Shown here: one piece after another, positions 21,407-30,144 of the stretch
Layout of the letters: each line of letters opens with the position of its first letter
Position numbering within the stretch: the first letter of the stretch is position 1
Assembly (NCBI GenBank): GCA_947502645.1
Contig: CANNAD010000001.1
Location: forward strand, 1-64,000
DNA: 64,000 nt
Direction of reading: 5' to 3'
Origin: an uncultured Micrococcaceae bacterium
Lineage (GTDB): Bacteria > Actinomycetota > Actinomycetes > Actinomycetales > Micrococcaceae
The notes under the pieces: model-generated
The model's database searches: none
Told to the model about the DNA's origin: nothing
Seen by the model: only the letters and a program-made list of their open reading frames with translations
Made by a program: the position numbers and the translations under genes

Positions 21407-24400
21407 CTACCGGCGAACGACGGAGCGCAGATGCCGTAGCGCAACGGATAGCGATGCCATATCGTCACGCTCCAACCTGTTGACCTCGTCGAACATCTTG
21501 GTAGCACGCTCCAGATTCGACGAGTTCTGCTCCTCCCAGTCCGTCAACCGGTCGGTAGCGTCACTGCCAGCGGCTGTTGTCCTCATCACCGAGTAGGTCA
21601 TATCCGCAATGGTCGAGTAAAGATCATCGCGAAGCGCTGCCCTTGCGAGCGCCTGCCACCTGTCCTCGCGCGGAAGTTTGGTGATTCTGGTCAGCAGCGA
21701 ATCGACCTCGAACCGGTTGTAGATCGCGTAATAGACCTTGGCTATATCCTCGACAGGTTCGTCGATACGCTGCGTGGCGTACGCCACATCGAGTAGACCG
21801 TAGCTCTCAAACTGCTCGGCCCAGTGGCGCCCGATCGAATCCGGCAAACCCCACTCGGTAGCAGTTTGACGCCACTCCTCGATCCTCTCCAGATCGGTGC
21901 CCTGGGCGTAATCAACCAGGTGCGCACGCAATGGATCGATCAATGGCTTGAAGTGCGCCACGTCTTCTTCCACTGTGGTATCGGAACTGACGTGGTTCGC
22001 AAACCAACGAACCGCCCTGTCGAGCAACCGGCGCATGTCCAGATAAACAGTGCACCAACGATCGACGGGGAAGTCAGCCGGCATGGAAGCCAGAGCCGTC
22101 GCCATTTCATCGAACTCAAAGATCTCACGCAGCGCCGCGAATGCTCGGGCGACGGTCGCGGCCGACACGGAGGTTTCCTCCATGACCCGGAACGCAAACG
22201 TGATGCCGCCCATATTGATCATGTCGTTCGCAACCAACGTCGCAATGATCTCCCTGCGCAACGGATGCGTGTCCAGGTCGTCATCGAACCGCTCAACCAG
22301 CTGACGCGGGAAGTAATTGCGCAGGGTCCGCGCAAACCACGGATCGTCGGCAAGATCGCTCTCGGTCAGTGCCTTCGTCAGCTCGATCTTCGCGTAGGCA
22401 GCGAGGACAGCCAACTCAGGAGAAGTCAGACCCTGACCGGCTCCGATTCGTGCCTGCAGCTCACTTGTGGTCGGCAGGAACTCCAGCTCACGGTTCAGTC
22501 CCGAGTGCTCTTCCAGGTGGTCCATGAGCCGTTCAAAGCTTGGGCTCCACTCCATGACCCGCTGTCTGTCATTCAAGAGGAGTATGTTCTGGTCGATATT
22601 GTCCTGGAGGACCAGCCTAGCAACCTCGTCCGTCATGGAGTGAAGGAATTCAGCCCGTTCGTCTACCTCGAGCTTTCCTGCTTCAACCATGCGATCCACA
22701 AAGATCTTGATGTTGACCTCGTGATCGGAACAGTCCACGCCAGCCGAGTTGTCGATGGCGTCGGTGTTGAGGATGACGCCGTTACGGGCTGCCTCGATTC
22801 GACCGCGCTGGGTCATCCCCAGGTTCCCGCCCTCACCGATGACCCGCGCGCGGATGTCGCGCCCGTCAACGCGAATGGCGTCGTTGGCCTTGTCACCAAC
22901 TTCCGCATGGGATTCGGTCGAGGCCTTGATGTACGTCCCGATGCCGCCGTTGTACAGGAGGTCCACAGGCGCGGCAAGGATAGCCCTCAGGAGCTCTGGC
23001 GGACTCATCGAGACGACGTTGCCGTCGAGTCCCAAAACCTGACGGATTTCAGCGGAAATCGGAACAGATTTACGAGACCTCGCGAAGACACCGCCGCCCT
23101 CGCTGATTAGAGAAGGATCGTAGTCCTCCCAGGACGATCGCGGCAGGTTGAACAGCCTGGTTCGCTCTGCATGGGAGGCCGCAGCATCAGGGTTCGGATC
23201 CAGGAAAATATGCCGGTGGTCAAAAGCAGCAACGAGCCTGATGTGCTCGGAAGCCATCATGCCGTTACCGAAGACGTCACCGCTCATATCGCCGATGCCA
23301 ACAACTGTGAAGTCCTCAGCCTGTGTGTCGATTCCAAATTCGCGGAAATGCCATTTCACTGATTCCCAGGCACCTCTTGCGGTGATTCCCATCGCCTTGT
23401 GGTCGTACCCAACAGAACCACCGGAAGCAAAGGCGTCACCGAGCCAGAAGCCGTACTCTGCGGACAGGGCGTTGGCAGTGTCAGAGAACGCGGCAGTGCC
23501 CTTGTCAGCAGCGACGACCAGGTAGGAGTCGTCGCCGTCGTGCCGTACCACGCGGTCCGGAGGCACAACCGACTGTCCGCTCTCCTGAATAATCAGGTTG
23601 TCTGTGACATCCAGAAGGCCACGGATGAAGACCTTGTAGCTTTCCTTGCCCTCATCAATCCAGGCGCCCCGGTCCACTGCAGGGTCGGGCAGCTGCTTGG
23701 CAAAGAACCCACCCTTCGCTCCGGTCGGAACGATGACAGCGTTCTTGACAGTCTGGGCTTTCACGAGGCCCAGAACCTCCGTACGGAAGTCCTCGCGGCG
23801 ATCTGACCAGCGAAGGCCACCACGCGCAACCTCACCGAACCGCAGGTGCACTCCCTCAACCCGTGGAGAGTAGACCCAGATCTCAAACGTCGGCCTCGGG
23901 AATGGTGCCGCTTCGATGCTGGTCGTATCAAGCTTGAAGCTGACGTAGACCTTGTCCTGGAAAAAGTTGGTGCGCAGCGTCGACTCGATGAGATTCGCGA
24001 TTGTCCGCAGTGCCCGGTCAGCGTCAAGTGTGGACACTTCTTCCAGACCGGCGTTGAGCCGCTCGCGAGCAGCGCCGATTGCCGATTCACGGGCGTCTGA
24101 ATCGAGATCAGGATTGAACCGGGCCTCGAACAAGTCGACGAGAGCCCGGCCGACTGCGGGGTTGGCCAAGAGCGTATCGGCGATGAAGCCGTACGAATTG
24201 ACGTTGCCCAGCTGACGCATGTACTTGGCGTAGCTACGCAGAATCAGGACCTGACGCCACTGCATGTTCTCCGCCAGGACCATCCGATCGAACTCATCGG
24301 ATTCACTCTGCCCGGTCATGGCTGCTGCAAACGCGTTCTCGAGCAACGACGCCGTTTTCATGGGGTCTATGCCAGCGGGGTAACGCAATCCCAGATCGTA

Positions 24401-26242
24401 GAGATAGAAACTCGTTCCGTCTGCCCTATTGATTTCGAATGGACGTTCGTCGAGCACCTCCAGACCAAGATTTTGCAGGAACGGCAGAATCTGGCTGAGG
24501 CTCTTGGGTTCGCGCAGGTAGAGGTTCAGCCGGGCGTCCTCATCCTTGGGCGTTTCTCTGGTGCTTGGGACGTAAACGTGGATAACCGGTGCTGAGGTGC
24601 CATCTGACTCGTAGCTCTCGAACCGCTCGATATCATCAAGGGCGTCCTCGACCTCAAAAAGCACCCGGTAGCTCGGCGGGAAAGCCTCAGCCCACTGAGC
24701 CGACAGCTGATCGGCCTTCTCGCGGCCGAACTTTGAATGCGCGACCTCCTCGATCCCTTCGCTCCAGGAACGCGTGGACTGAACAAGGCGCTGCTCAAGT
24801 GCAGCGGCATCAACTTCGGGGCTCTCGCCACCGCGTGGAAGTCTGATGCGGAAGAACAGCCGTGTCAGCGCCGACTCGCTCATCCGCGCTTCGAAGTCGA
24901 TGGCCTCTGCGTTGAATGTCTGCCGCAGTTCATCCTCGATACGCAGCCGAGTGCTCGTGGTGTACCGGTCCCGCGGGAGGTAAATGACCGCGGACATGAA
25001 CCTGCCATAGACATCCGGTCGAAGGAAGAGACGTGTCCGGCGTCGCTCCTGCAGACGCAGGATCCCCATAGCGGTATTGGCCATGTCATCGGCATCGATC
25101 TGGAACAGTTCATCCCGTGGATAGGTTTCAAGGATGGTCATGAGGTCTTTGCCAGAATGCGAATTTGGATGGAACCCGCACTTGCGCAGCACCGCGTCAA
25201 CCTTGTCCCTGACAACTGGGACGCGCCGCACGGCATCCGTGTAGGCCGTCGTTGAGAACAGACCGATAAAGCGCCGTTCGCCATCAACGTTTCCATTGGC
25301 ATCAAACCTCTTGATGCCCACGTAGTCCAGGTACGCTGTGCGGTGCACCGTGGATCGCGAATTAGCCTTGGTCACGACGAGTGCCCGCGGTTCGCGAGCC
25401 TTGGCTTTACCTGCCGTCGTCAAGTGCTGAATCCTGCGCCCGTCACGAACTTCACGTAGGAGGCCGAGACCGGAACCTGCTTTTACGGAGAGGACGTCCT
25501 CTCCGTCTTCGGTTGTAAGGTCATACTCGCGGAAACCGAGGAAAGTGAAGTTTCCCTTGTCGAGCCAGGACAGCAACTCGCGTGCCTGCTCGAGGTCCGG
25601 GACATCCTGTGCGTTGACGACCGAGGAGAGATTTTCCGCCACTTCGCGGGCCTTTGCGCGCATCGCAGGCCAGTCTTCCACTGCCGCCTTCACATCTCCG
25701 AGAACGCGCGTGAGGCCGTCAATCAGGTCCTGACGGGCTTCTGGACTCTTGAGACGCCGGACTTCAACTGCGATCCACGACTCCACCACAGTTGTTTGAT
25801 TCTCGCCTGCAGCAAGATGACCAAGACTGGGCAGCGCGGCCGTATCTCCGCTGGAAATGCCTGCATGAGCCGGCACTTTGCCCAGTCTGGTGAGCGTGCC
25901 GTTGTCGCGGTCGCGCGTGGCCACAAAGGTTGGATGGATGACCAGCTGTATGGCTGCATTTTGACGGACAATCTCGGCTGTTACCGAATCAACCAGGAAC
26001 GGAATGTCGTCCGTGACAACCAGAATGATACTGGCATCATCCTCATCCAGTACGTCAACCGCCACCCCGCCGCCAGACCGCGACGCAGCCAGTTCGCGAT
26101 GCTTTAACGCTCTGTCCCGCAACGTCTCGCGGCTGTAGTGCTCTGCATCCTCCGCGGCCAGTTGCTCGTAGTAGTTTTCGATGAACTCTTCCACCGAGGT
26201 GCCTGAACTGGACAGATCCGCCGTGCTGGATCCAGACGACAT
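21407..26242 (-). CDS. gdh: Large NAD-specific glutamate dehydrogenase
   Basis: At 1611 residues this matches the 180-kDa class of NAD-dependent glutamate dehydrogenases (M. tuberculosis Rv2476c). It has a long N-terminal regulatory region with ACT-like segments, then the catalytic core with 'EVARGGLRWSDRREDFRTEVLGLVKAQTVKNAVIVPTGAKGGF' (substrate-binding Lys) and 'TVVGIGDMSGDVFGNGMMAS' (NAD binding), and a helical C-terminus. It oxidises glutamate to 2-oxoglutarate and ammonium, linking amino-acid catabolism to the TCA cycle. The ATG start has GGAGG seven bases upstream. Confidence 0.96.
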   Translation of the reverse strand: MSSGSSTADLSSSGTSVEEFIENYYEQLAAEDAEHYSRETLRDRALKHRELAASRSGGGVAVDVLDEDDASIILVVTDDIPFLVDSVTAEIVRQNAAIQLVIHPTFVATRDRDNGTLTRLGKVPAHAGISSGDTAALPSLGHLAAGENQTTVVESWIAVEVRRLKSPEARQDLIDGLTRVLGDVKAAVEDWPAMRAKAREVAENLSSVVNAQDVPDLEQARELLSWLDKGNFTFLGFREYDLTTEDGEDVLSVKAGSGLGLLREVRDGRRIQHLTTAGKAKAREPRALVVTKANSRSTVHRTAYLDYVGIKRFDANGNVDGERRFIGLFSTTAYTDAVRRVPVVRDKVDAVLRKCGFHPNSHSGKDLMTILETYPRDELFQIDADDMANTAMGILRLQERRRTRLFLRPDVYGRFMSAVIYLPRDRYTTSTRLRIEDELRQTFNAEAIDFEARMSESALTRLFFRIRLPRGGESPEVDAAALEQRLVQSTRSWSEGIEEVAHSKFGREKADQLSAQWAEAFPPSYRVLFEVEDALDDIERFESYESDGTSAPVIHVYVPSTRETPKDEDARLNLYLREPKSLSQILPFLQNLGLEVLDERPFEINRADGTSFYLYDLGLRYPAGIDPMKTASLLENAFAAAMTGQSESDEFDRMVLAENMQWRQVLILRSYAKYMRQLGNVNSYGFIADTLLANPAVGRALVDLFEARFNPDLDSDARESAIGAARERLNAGLEEVSTLDADRALRTIANLIESTLRTNFFQDKVYVSFKLDTTSIEAAPFPRPTFEIWVYSPRVEGVHLRFGEVARGGLRWSDRREDFRTEVLGLVKAQTVKNAVIVPTGAKGGFFAKQLPDPAVDRGAWIDEGKESYKVFIRGLLDVTDNLIIQESGQSVVPPDRVVRHDGDDSYLVVAADKGTAAFSDTANALSAEYGFWLGDAFASGGSVGYDHKAMGITARGAWESVKWHFREFGIDTQAEDFTVVGIGDMSGDVFGNGMMASEHIRLVAAFDHRHIFLDPNPDAAASHAERTRLFNLPRSSWEDYDPSLISEGGGVFARSRKSVPISAEIRQVLGLDGNVVSMSPPELLRAILAAPVDLLYNGGIGTYIKASTESHAEVGDKANDAIRVDGRDIRARVIGEGGNLGMTQRGRIEAARNGVILNTDAIDNSAGVDCSDHEVNIKIFVDRMVEAGKLEVDERAEFLHSMTDEVARLVLQDNIDQNILLLNDRQRVMEWSPSFERLMDHLEEHSGLNRELEFLPTTSELQARIGAGQGLTSPELAVLAAYAKIELTKALTESDLADDPWFARTLRNYFPRQLVERFDDDLDTHPLRREIIATLVANDMINMGGITFAFRVMEETSVSAATVARAFAALREIFEFDEMATALASMPADFPVDRWCTVYLDMRRLLDRAVRWFANHVSSDTTVEEDVAHFKPLIDPLRAHLVDYAQGTDLERIEEWRQTATEWGLPDSIGRHWAEQFESYGLLDVAYATQRIDEPVEDIAKVYYAIYNRFEVDSLLTRITKLPREDRWQALARAALRDDLYSTIADMTYSVMRTTAAGSDATDRLTDWEEQNSSNLERATKMFDEVNRLERDDMASLSVALRHLRSVVRR

Positions 26243-26263
26243 GTGAACGCCTCCACTAAGAAA

Positions 26264-26285
26264 TGAAAAACTGCACCGTTGCAGT
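26264..26285 (-). terminator. Intrinsic terminator after the CpaE-like gene
   Basis: On the minus strand, ACTGCA-ACGG-TGCAGT is followed directly by TTTTTC. It lies 39 bp after the stop of the CpaE-like gene and before gdh, so it should end the SAF-CpaE transcript and separate it from gdh. Confidence 0.75.
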
Positions 26286-26324
26286 CCCTTTACCTCTTGA
26301 GCCTAGCGCCGATTTCCTAAAACT

Positions 26325-27620
26325 TCACTTTGCGCGGCGGGTACTTCGGGAGCCCCTTCTGGAACGGCTGGCGCCGGTACCGGCGACGGCCGCAATGGCA
26401 TTTCGCAGTGGCGAGTCCGGAGCTGATTCCAGGAGCACTGAACCTGCCAGAAGGGATGCGTCCGCAGCCGCCTCGTCAGATGGAAGGAACGCATCAATTT
26501 CATGCTGGGGCCCAAACCGTTCCCAGGCCTCCCGAAGTTGCCGTTCGGGTGATCGGCCTACAGCCGATGCCCTGACCCGGTTGAAAAGCACGCGCGGAGA
26601 CGCTGTGGGCACAGCATGCGTGAGTTGACTCAAAGCGCGGACCAAACGCGGCATTCCGATCGAATCTGCAGTGCCTATGGCAAGTATGGTGTCTGCGCAC
26701 TCCAATGCCACAAGAGTGGCCCCGTTTCGCCGGGGAGCCATGGTGTCAAAACTTAATTCCTCATCAGCTTCCAGGCAAAAACTGGAGTCGATGACAACGT
26801 GCTCGACGAGTCCGCGGGCTTCCTCGATCACACGGCGGAATGCAGATCCCCGCAACTCGGCCCAACGGTCAGGCCGCGTTATGCCCGTCAGGACCCGAAG
26901 ATGCCCCCCGCCAATTGCAACTTCAGTTGACACCCTGTCCAGCGACGACGAGTCAAGAGACCCTTGATCGGCTAGCCTGCATGCATGTGCCAGGCCTGCA
27001 GTTTCATCGAGCAGACCCAGAGAGGCAGCAACGGCAGAACCGTACGTATCGGCGTCGATCAGGAGGACGCTCACGCCGGAAGCGGCGAGCTCGGCCGCGA
27101 AATTCACGGCCAGTGTGGTTCTGCCGGGCGCACCGTAAGGTCCCCACACGGCAGTGACCGTACCTCTCTGGGAGGGGTCTTTCGGAACCTGATGATCCTC
27201 GGCCGCCTTTAGCTCGGTCAGCGCGTCCTCTGTCGCCGCGTAGTCCTTCGTTGAACCGGACCGGGAATTGAGCTTCAGTGCGTGCACTGATTCCTCCACC
27301 GCCGTGGCCAGTTCCGAGGCGCCTACGGTGCTGGAGACATGACGAACACCCAGGCCGTCCAGCCGGAGCCTGACGTCCGGATCGTCAACGAGAACAACTA
27401 CCGCAACTTCTGACTCGGCCAATCGGGCCACCATGGAGCCCGATATTTCCCCGGACTCGTGTGCCAGGATGGCGGCACGGGCCAGGCCGGATTGACATGC
27501 CGCGAGTAGTTCAGTGAGCTCAGAGCATCTCCGGACGACGGTGACGGGCCCGCGGAGCCTTTCCAAGCCGGTCACCAGCTCGCCGGTGGACTCCCCTACG
27601 GTAACGACAGGAATGTTCAT
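26325..27620 (-). CDS. CpaE/MinD-like ATPase with altered Walker A
   Basis: The protein has 431 residues with a receiver-like N-terminal domain (1-115, no clear phosphoacceptor set) and a SIMIBI-class ATPase domain from about 150. The nucleotide loop reads 'GPYGAPGRTT' (160-169): the usual Lys of GKT is Arg, and the signature Lys of the deviant Walker A is missing too. 'VLLIDADTYGSAVAASLGL' follows. CpaE-like proteins place Tad/Flp pilus machinery, but no cpaF or tadBC gene is near. The start overlaps the SAF gene's stop by 4 bp. It may be a regulator or a polar marker rather than a pilus part. Confidence 0.8.
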   Translation of the reverse strand: MNIPVVTVGESTGELVTGLERLRGPVTVVRRCSELTELLAACQSGLARAAILAHESGEISGSMVARLAESEVAVVVLVDDPDVRLRLDGLGVRHVSSTVGASELATAVEESVHALKLNSRSGSTKDYAATEDALTELKAAEDHQVPKDPSQRGTVTAVWGPYGAPGRTTLAVNFAAELAASGVSVLLIDADTYGSAVAASLGLLDETAGLAHACRLADQGSLDSSSLDRVSTEVAIGGGHLRVLTGITRPDRWAELRGSAFRRVIEEARGLVEHVVIDSSFCLEADEELSFDTMAPRRNGATLVALECADTILAIGTADSIGMPRLVRALSQLTHAVPTASPRVLFNRVRASAVGRSPERQLREAWERFGPQHEIDAFLPSDEAAADASLLAGSVLLESAPDSPLRNAIAAVAGTGASRSRRGSRSTRRAK

Positions 27621-28270
27621 TCGGCACCACCAGGGTTGGGGATGACAGCAATATTTGCCTCATTGGAGATGGCATCCAGCAAGGCGCTCATCTTCTCTTC
27701 CGCGACAAGCACCTGAACAGTAGTGGCGTTGGTGCCACCCAGCGCTGATTCGGAATCTTCCCGCGAGGCAATCTCCACGCCTTCAAGGAGCAGCTGCGGC
27801 TTCTCGAAACGCTGGCCCTCTTCCTGCAGGGAAACCCACACATCAACGTATGAACCTACGACAGCTTCCGTCGAGAGCGGCTGCCGAACGAGCAGCCCAA
27901 CCGGCTGCCGGTCCAGTTCATCCGCGCTCCCGATAGCCGACTTTGTCAAAAGCTCGTCTCCACGCAGCATCGACAACGCCATGGCGCTGTCGGGGAGACC
28001 TTCTTCAACCGTGATGTATGCCGCTTCGGCCTCGCCCAGGCGCACGCCGACAATTGCCAGGTCATTCTCATGAACTTCACTGCCAACTGGCAGATCTTTT
28101 TTTATCGCATAGACGTCTACGGTCTGATCCGCGGTGTTGACCAGTGCAACAACACCTGCGACAGACGCGCAAACGAGCAGGATTCCCACGAGAAGCCGCG
28201 GATCGTGCCAGGACGGCTTTTTCAACCGGGATGCGCTGGGCGAGGAGACAGGTACAGGATGTGCGCTCAT
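27617..28270 (-). CDS. SAF-domain (CpaB/RcpC-like) membrane protein
   Basis: This 217-residue protein has a short basic N-terminus, one membrane span ('LLVGILLVCASVAGVVALV') and a SAF domain from 'VDVYAIKKDLPVGSEVHENDLAIVGV', as in CpaB/RcpC pilus assembly proteins and flagellar FlgA. It probably sits in the membrane with its domain outside, perhaps touching a glycan. The ORF track uses a TTG at 28303 inside a terminator T tract, so I start at the ATG at 28270. Neither start has a convincing ribosome site. It is coupled to the CpaE-like gene. Confidence 0.78.
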   Translation of the reverse strand: MSAHPVPVSSPSASRLKKPSWHDPRLLVGILLVCASVAGVVALVNTADQTVDVYAIKKDLPVGSEVHENDLAIVGVRLGEAEAAYITVEEGLPDSAMALSMLRGDELLTKSAIGSADELDRQPVGLLVRQPLSTEAVVGSYVDVWVSLQEEGQRFEKPQLLLEGVEIASREDSESALGGTNATTVQVLVAEEKMSALLDAISNEANIAVIPNPGGAE

Positions 28271-28293
28271 GTACTTATTCTGGAGGAAATGCG

Positions 28294-28361
28294 CACCAAA
28301 CAAAAACGCCTGTCATCAAACAGGCACAAACTGTGGATAACTGCCTCAATCCGCTTCAAAG
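28294..28361 (+). repeat. Direct-repeat array with 10-bp phase
   Basis: Octamers related to CATCAAAC recur on a 10-bp grid: CACCAAAC (28294), CATCAAAC (28314), GCACAAAC (28324), CCTCAATC (28344) and CTTCAAAG (28354); the grid places at 28304 and 28334 are weak. The array lies in the divergent gap between the SAF gene and the helix-turn-helix gene. One helical turn per unit fits head-to-tail binding of a protein along one face of DNA. Confidence 0.55.
28301..28325 (-). terminator. Terminator-like hairpin upstream of the SAF gene
   Basis: On the minus strand, GCCTGT-TTGATG-ACAGGC is followed by GTTTTTG. It could stop leftward read-through from the gene at 28658-29218 or attenuate the SAF-CpaE transcript. 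It overlaps the direct-repeat array. Confidence 0.55.
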
Positions 28362-28422
28362 AGGTCTTGAGGTGGCAGACTTGGAGTAATGACCCGTTCA
28401 ATCGATTTCCTGAGGAGTAAAG

Positions 28423-28641
28423 ATGGCCCGCTTCCTCACACTGTCTGACGTCGCCGAGGAACTACAGATCTCCTCTTCTCAGATGTACGCACTTGTCCGT
28501 AGCGGCGAACTGCCGGCCATCCAGATCGGCGGCCGCGGTCAATGGAGGGTCGAACAAACGGTCCTGGACCAGTACATCGAGGATAAGTACGCCGAAGCCC
28601 GGCAGCAGATTCAGGATGCCAAGTCACGGGAAAAGGCCTGA
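28423..28641 (+). CDS. Small BldC-like helix-turn-helix DNA-binding protein
   Basis: The protein has 72 residues. 'LTLSDVAEELQISSSQMYALVRSGELPAIQIGGRGQWRVEQTVLDQYI' (5-53) is a winged MerR/excisionase-type DNA-binding domain (HTH_17), followed by a short charged helix. This single-domain build is that of BldC, which in Streptomyces binds direct repeats as cooperative head-to-tail multimers. A TGAGGAG site precedes the ATG. The protein is divergent from SAF-CpaE and lies close to two arrays of 10-bp-phased repeats, so I infer it regulates this locus. A phage excisionase role is unlikely, as no integrase is present. Confidence 0.85.
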   Translation: MARFLTLSDVAEELQISSSQMYALVRSGELPAIQIGGRGQWRVEQTVLDQYIEDKYAEARQQIQDAKSREKA

Positions 28642-28657
28642 TCATCCGCCCCTGATG

Positions 28658-29218
28658 TTATGGGTACTGCGAACTGACAGCCATAACAGCGGAAAATGGG
28701 ATCGCGTTGACGCTCGAGACGTTGTCGGCAGAACGAAACTCGCCAGTTGGAGCTATCGCGACTTCCATGAAATCGCGCCCCACACGGTCGATCGTCCCCG
28801 AGAGCGTGGACGAACGGTCTGAACCCCTGAGCCAAATAGCCACCCTGGAGCGATCCCGGGCAAGAGCGCGGAACGCCGACGCCATGCCCAAACGCTGGCG
28901 TCCCACCGATTTCTCGGTTGCCGAGAACCTGCCCAGTCCCTCAATGGACTGCAGCCCCTGGAAGGGCAACAGGATGGACCGCGTGCCGTCCTGGAGAACA
29001 AGCCACTCGCTTCCCACAAAGACCACCCTGCCACTAAAGACAGCCGCGCTCTCGACGCGAATCCGCAGGTTTCTCTCCAGCTGACCCCTGAGCCGATCCG
29101 CAAACTCGATGCCGGACTGCTCCATCCGGACCCTCTCCGAAACTTCGGATTCAATCGTGGCCAGTTCCGCTGCTGCCAGCTGCCCATCCAGGTCCTCGAA
29201 AAGTGCATCCCATCGCAT
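28658..29218 (-). CDS. Conserved actinobacterial protein of unknown function
   Basis: The 186-residue soluble protein starts with a helical acidic stretch ('LFEDLDGQLAAAELATIESEVSERVRMEQ') and continues with two beta-rich segments: 'SAAVFSGRVVFVGSEWLVLQDGTRSILLPFQGLQSIEG' and 'LRGSDRSSTLSGTIDRVGRDFMEVAIAP'. Both look like small SH3/Sm-like barrels, and the two may be an internal duplication. I do not recognise a described function. It is convergent with the helix-turn-helix gene and divergent from the LysM gene. Confidence 0.7.
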   Translation of the reverse strand: MRWDALFEDLDGQLAAAELATIESEVSERVRMEQSGIEFADRLRGQLERNLRIRVESAAVFSGRVVFVGSEWLVLQDGTRSILLPFQGLQSIEGLGRFSATEKSVGRQRLGMASAFRALARDRSRVAIWLRGSDRSSTLSGTIDRVGRDFMEVAIAPTGEFRSADNVSSVNAIPFSAVMAVSSQYP

Positions 29219-29302
29219 CGGCTCAGGCTACGTTGCTGCCCCATCGGTGGTCAATCACTGGACATCCAACGCGATCAACGGTAAACATATACCTGTAAAG
29301 CG

Positions 29303-29340
29303 CATCAAACTACATCAAACAGCATCTAACAGGCTGAACA
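29303..29340 (+). repeat. Direct-repeat array with exact 10-bp period before the LysM gene
   Basis: CATCAAAC (29303), CATCAAAC (29313) and CATCTAAC (29323) follow each other at exact 10-bp steps, with a weak fourth unit GCTGAACA (29333). The array ends 25 bp before the LysM gene start. It shares the 10-mer CATCAAACAG with the array at 28314-28323, which points to one common regulator. Confidence 0.7.
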
Positions 29341-29364
29341 GTCTCAGTCGTATCAGGGGGAAAA

Positions 29365-30081
29365 ATGGGAAGACTTCGCGCAGACGCGGCGATAGCCGTA
29401 GGCACGGCCGCGCTTGGTGGCCTACTCGTGGCCGCTGGAATAGTTATTGGTGAACGCCAGGGCTCCGGGACGTTGACCGACCTGGTCGGCCTGGCCGCCA
29501 GCGCCGTCGGTCTCCTGCTTTTAGCGTGGTGGCTGGTAAGCCTCATTCTTGCGTTCGTCGCTGGCATGCTCGCGCAGAAAGCCCAAACACGTGTACAGCG
29601 GTTCGCCTCTGCAGCCGCGCCTGAATACATGAAGCGCATTGCGATTGCGGTACTGGGCCTCAACATGATCGCCATACCAGCTGCCACTGCGAGTGAAAGT
29701 TCAGTCACCGTGAACATCACGACGTCAGCCGCGGCTGAGGGCGCGGAGTCGGTATCGCCCCTATGGGTGGATTCTCAAGAAAACGCCACGCTGGAGTCCG
29801 TCTCGCCTCAGTGGAAACCAACCCGGCAGCCAGCCCAGGGCGGATTACTGGTCAAGCAGCAACGGGCTGCAGACATCCGGCAGCACAACGAAGTAACGGT
29901 CAAACCTGGGGACTGCCTCTGGACTCTGGCTGCTGAACAGCTCGGTTCATCAGCTACCGACCAGCAAATCGCCAATCAATGGCAACTCTGGTACTCGGCA
30001 AATCAAGATGTTATCGGCGAAGACCCTGACATTCTGCTGCCCGGCACCGTGCTGACTGCGCCTTCAGTCCCCCAGCCGTAA
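29365..30081 (+). CDS. Membrane protein with C-terminal LysM-like domain
   Basis: The protein has 238 residues. Two N-terminal hydrophobic segments (about 8-28 and 40-68) and a third ('RIAIAVLGLNMIAIPAATA') precede a low-complexity linker. The C-terminus, 'EVTVKPGDCLWTLAAEQLG' through 'QWQLWYSANQDVIGEDPDILLPGTVLTAP', is a LysM-type fold that binds N-acetylglucosamine glycans. It should anchor in the membrane and touch peptidoglycan. AGGGGGA precedes the ATG. It leads into the Rv3235-family gene, with a 63-bp gap. Confidence 0.8.
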   Translation: MGRLRADAAIAVGTAALGGLLVAAGIVIGERQGSGTLTDLVGLAASAVGLLLLAWWLVSLILAFVAGMLAQKAQTRVQRFASAAAPEYMKRIAIAVLGLNMIAIPAATASESSVTVNITTSAAAEGAESVSPLWVDSQENATLESVSPQWKPTRQPAQGGLLVKQQRAADIRQHNEVTVKPGDCLWTLAAEQLGSSATDQQIANQWQLWYSANQDVIGEDPDILLPGTVLTAPSVPQP

Positions 30082-30144
30082 CCGCAACGCCCGCAGGCCG
30101 AAGCCACATTGACCGCCACCCGCAGTGGCACATAGAGGACAAAC

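Noticed and set aside
21824-23110. 428-codon open frame on the + strand
   Set aside because: It is the antisense shadow of gdh.
28423-28641. Phage excisionase
   Set aside because: No integrase, attachment site or phage gene is nearby; a chromosomal BldC-like regulator fits better.
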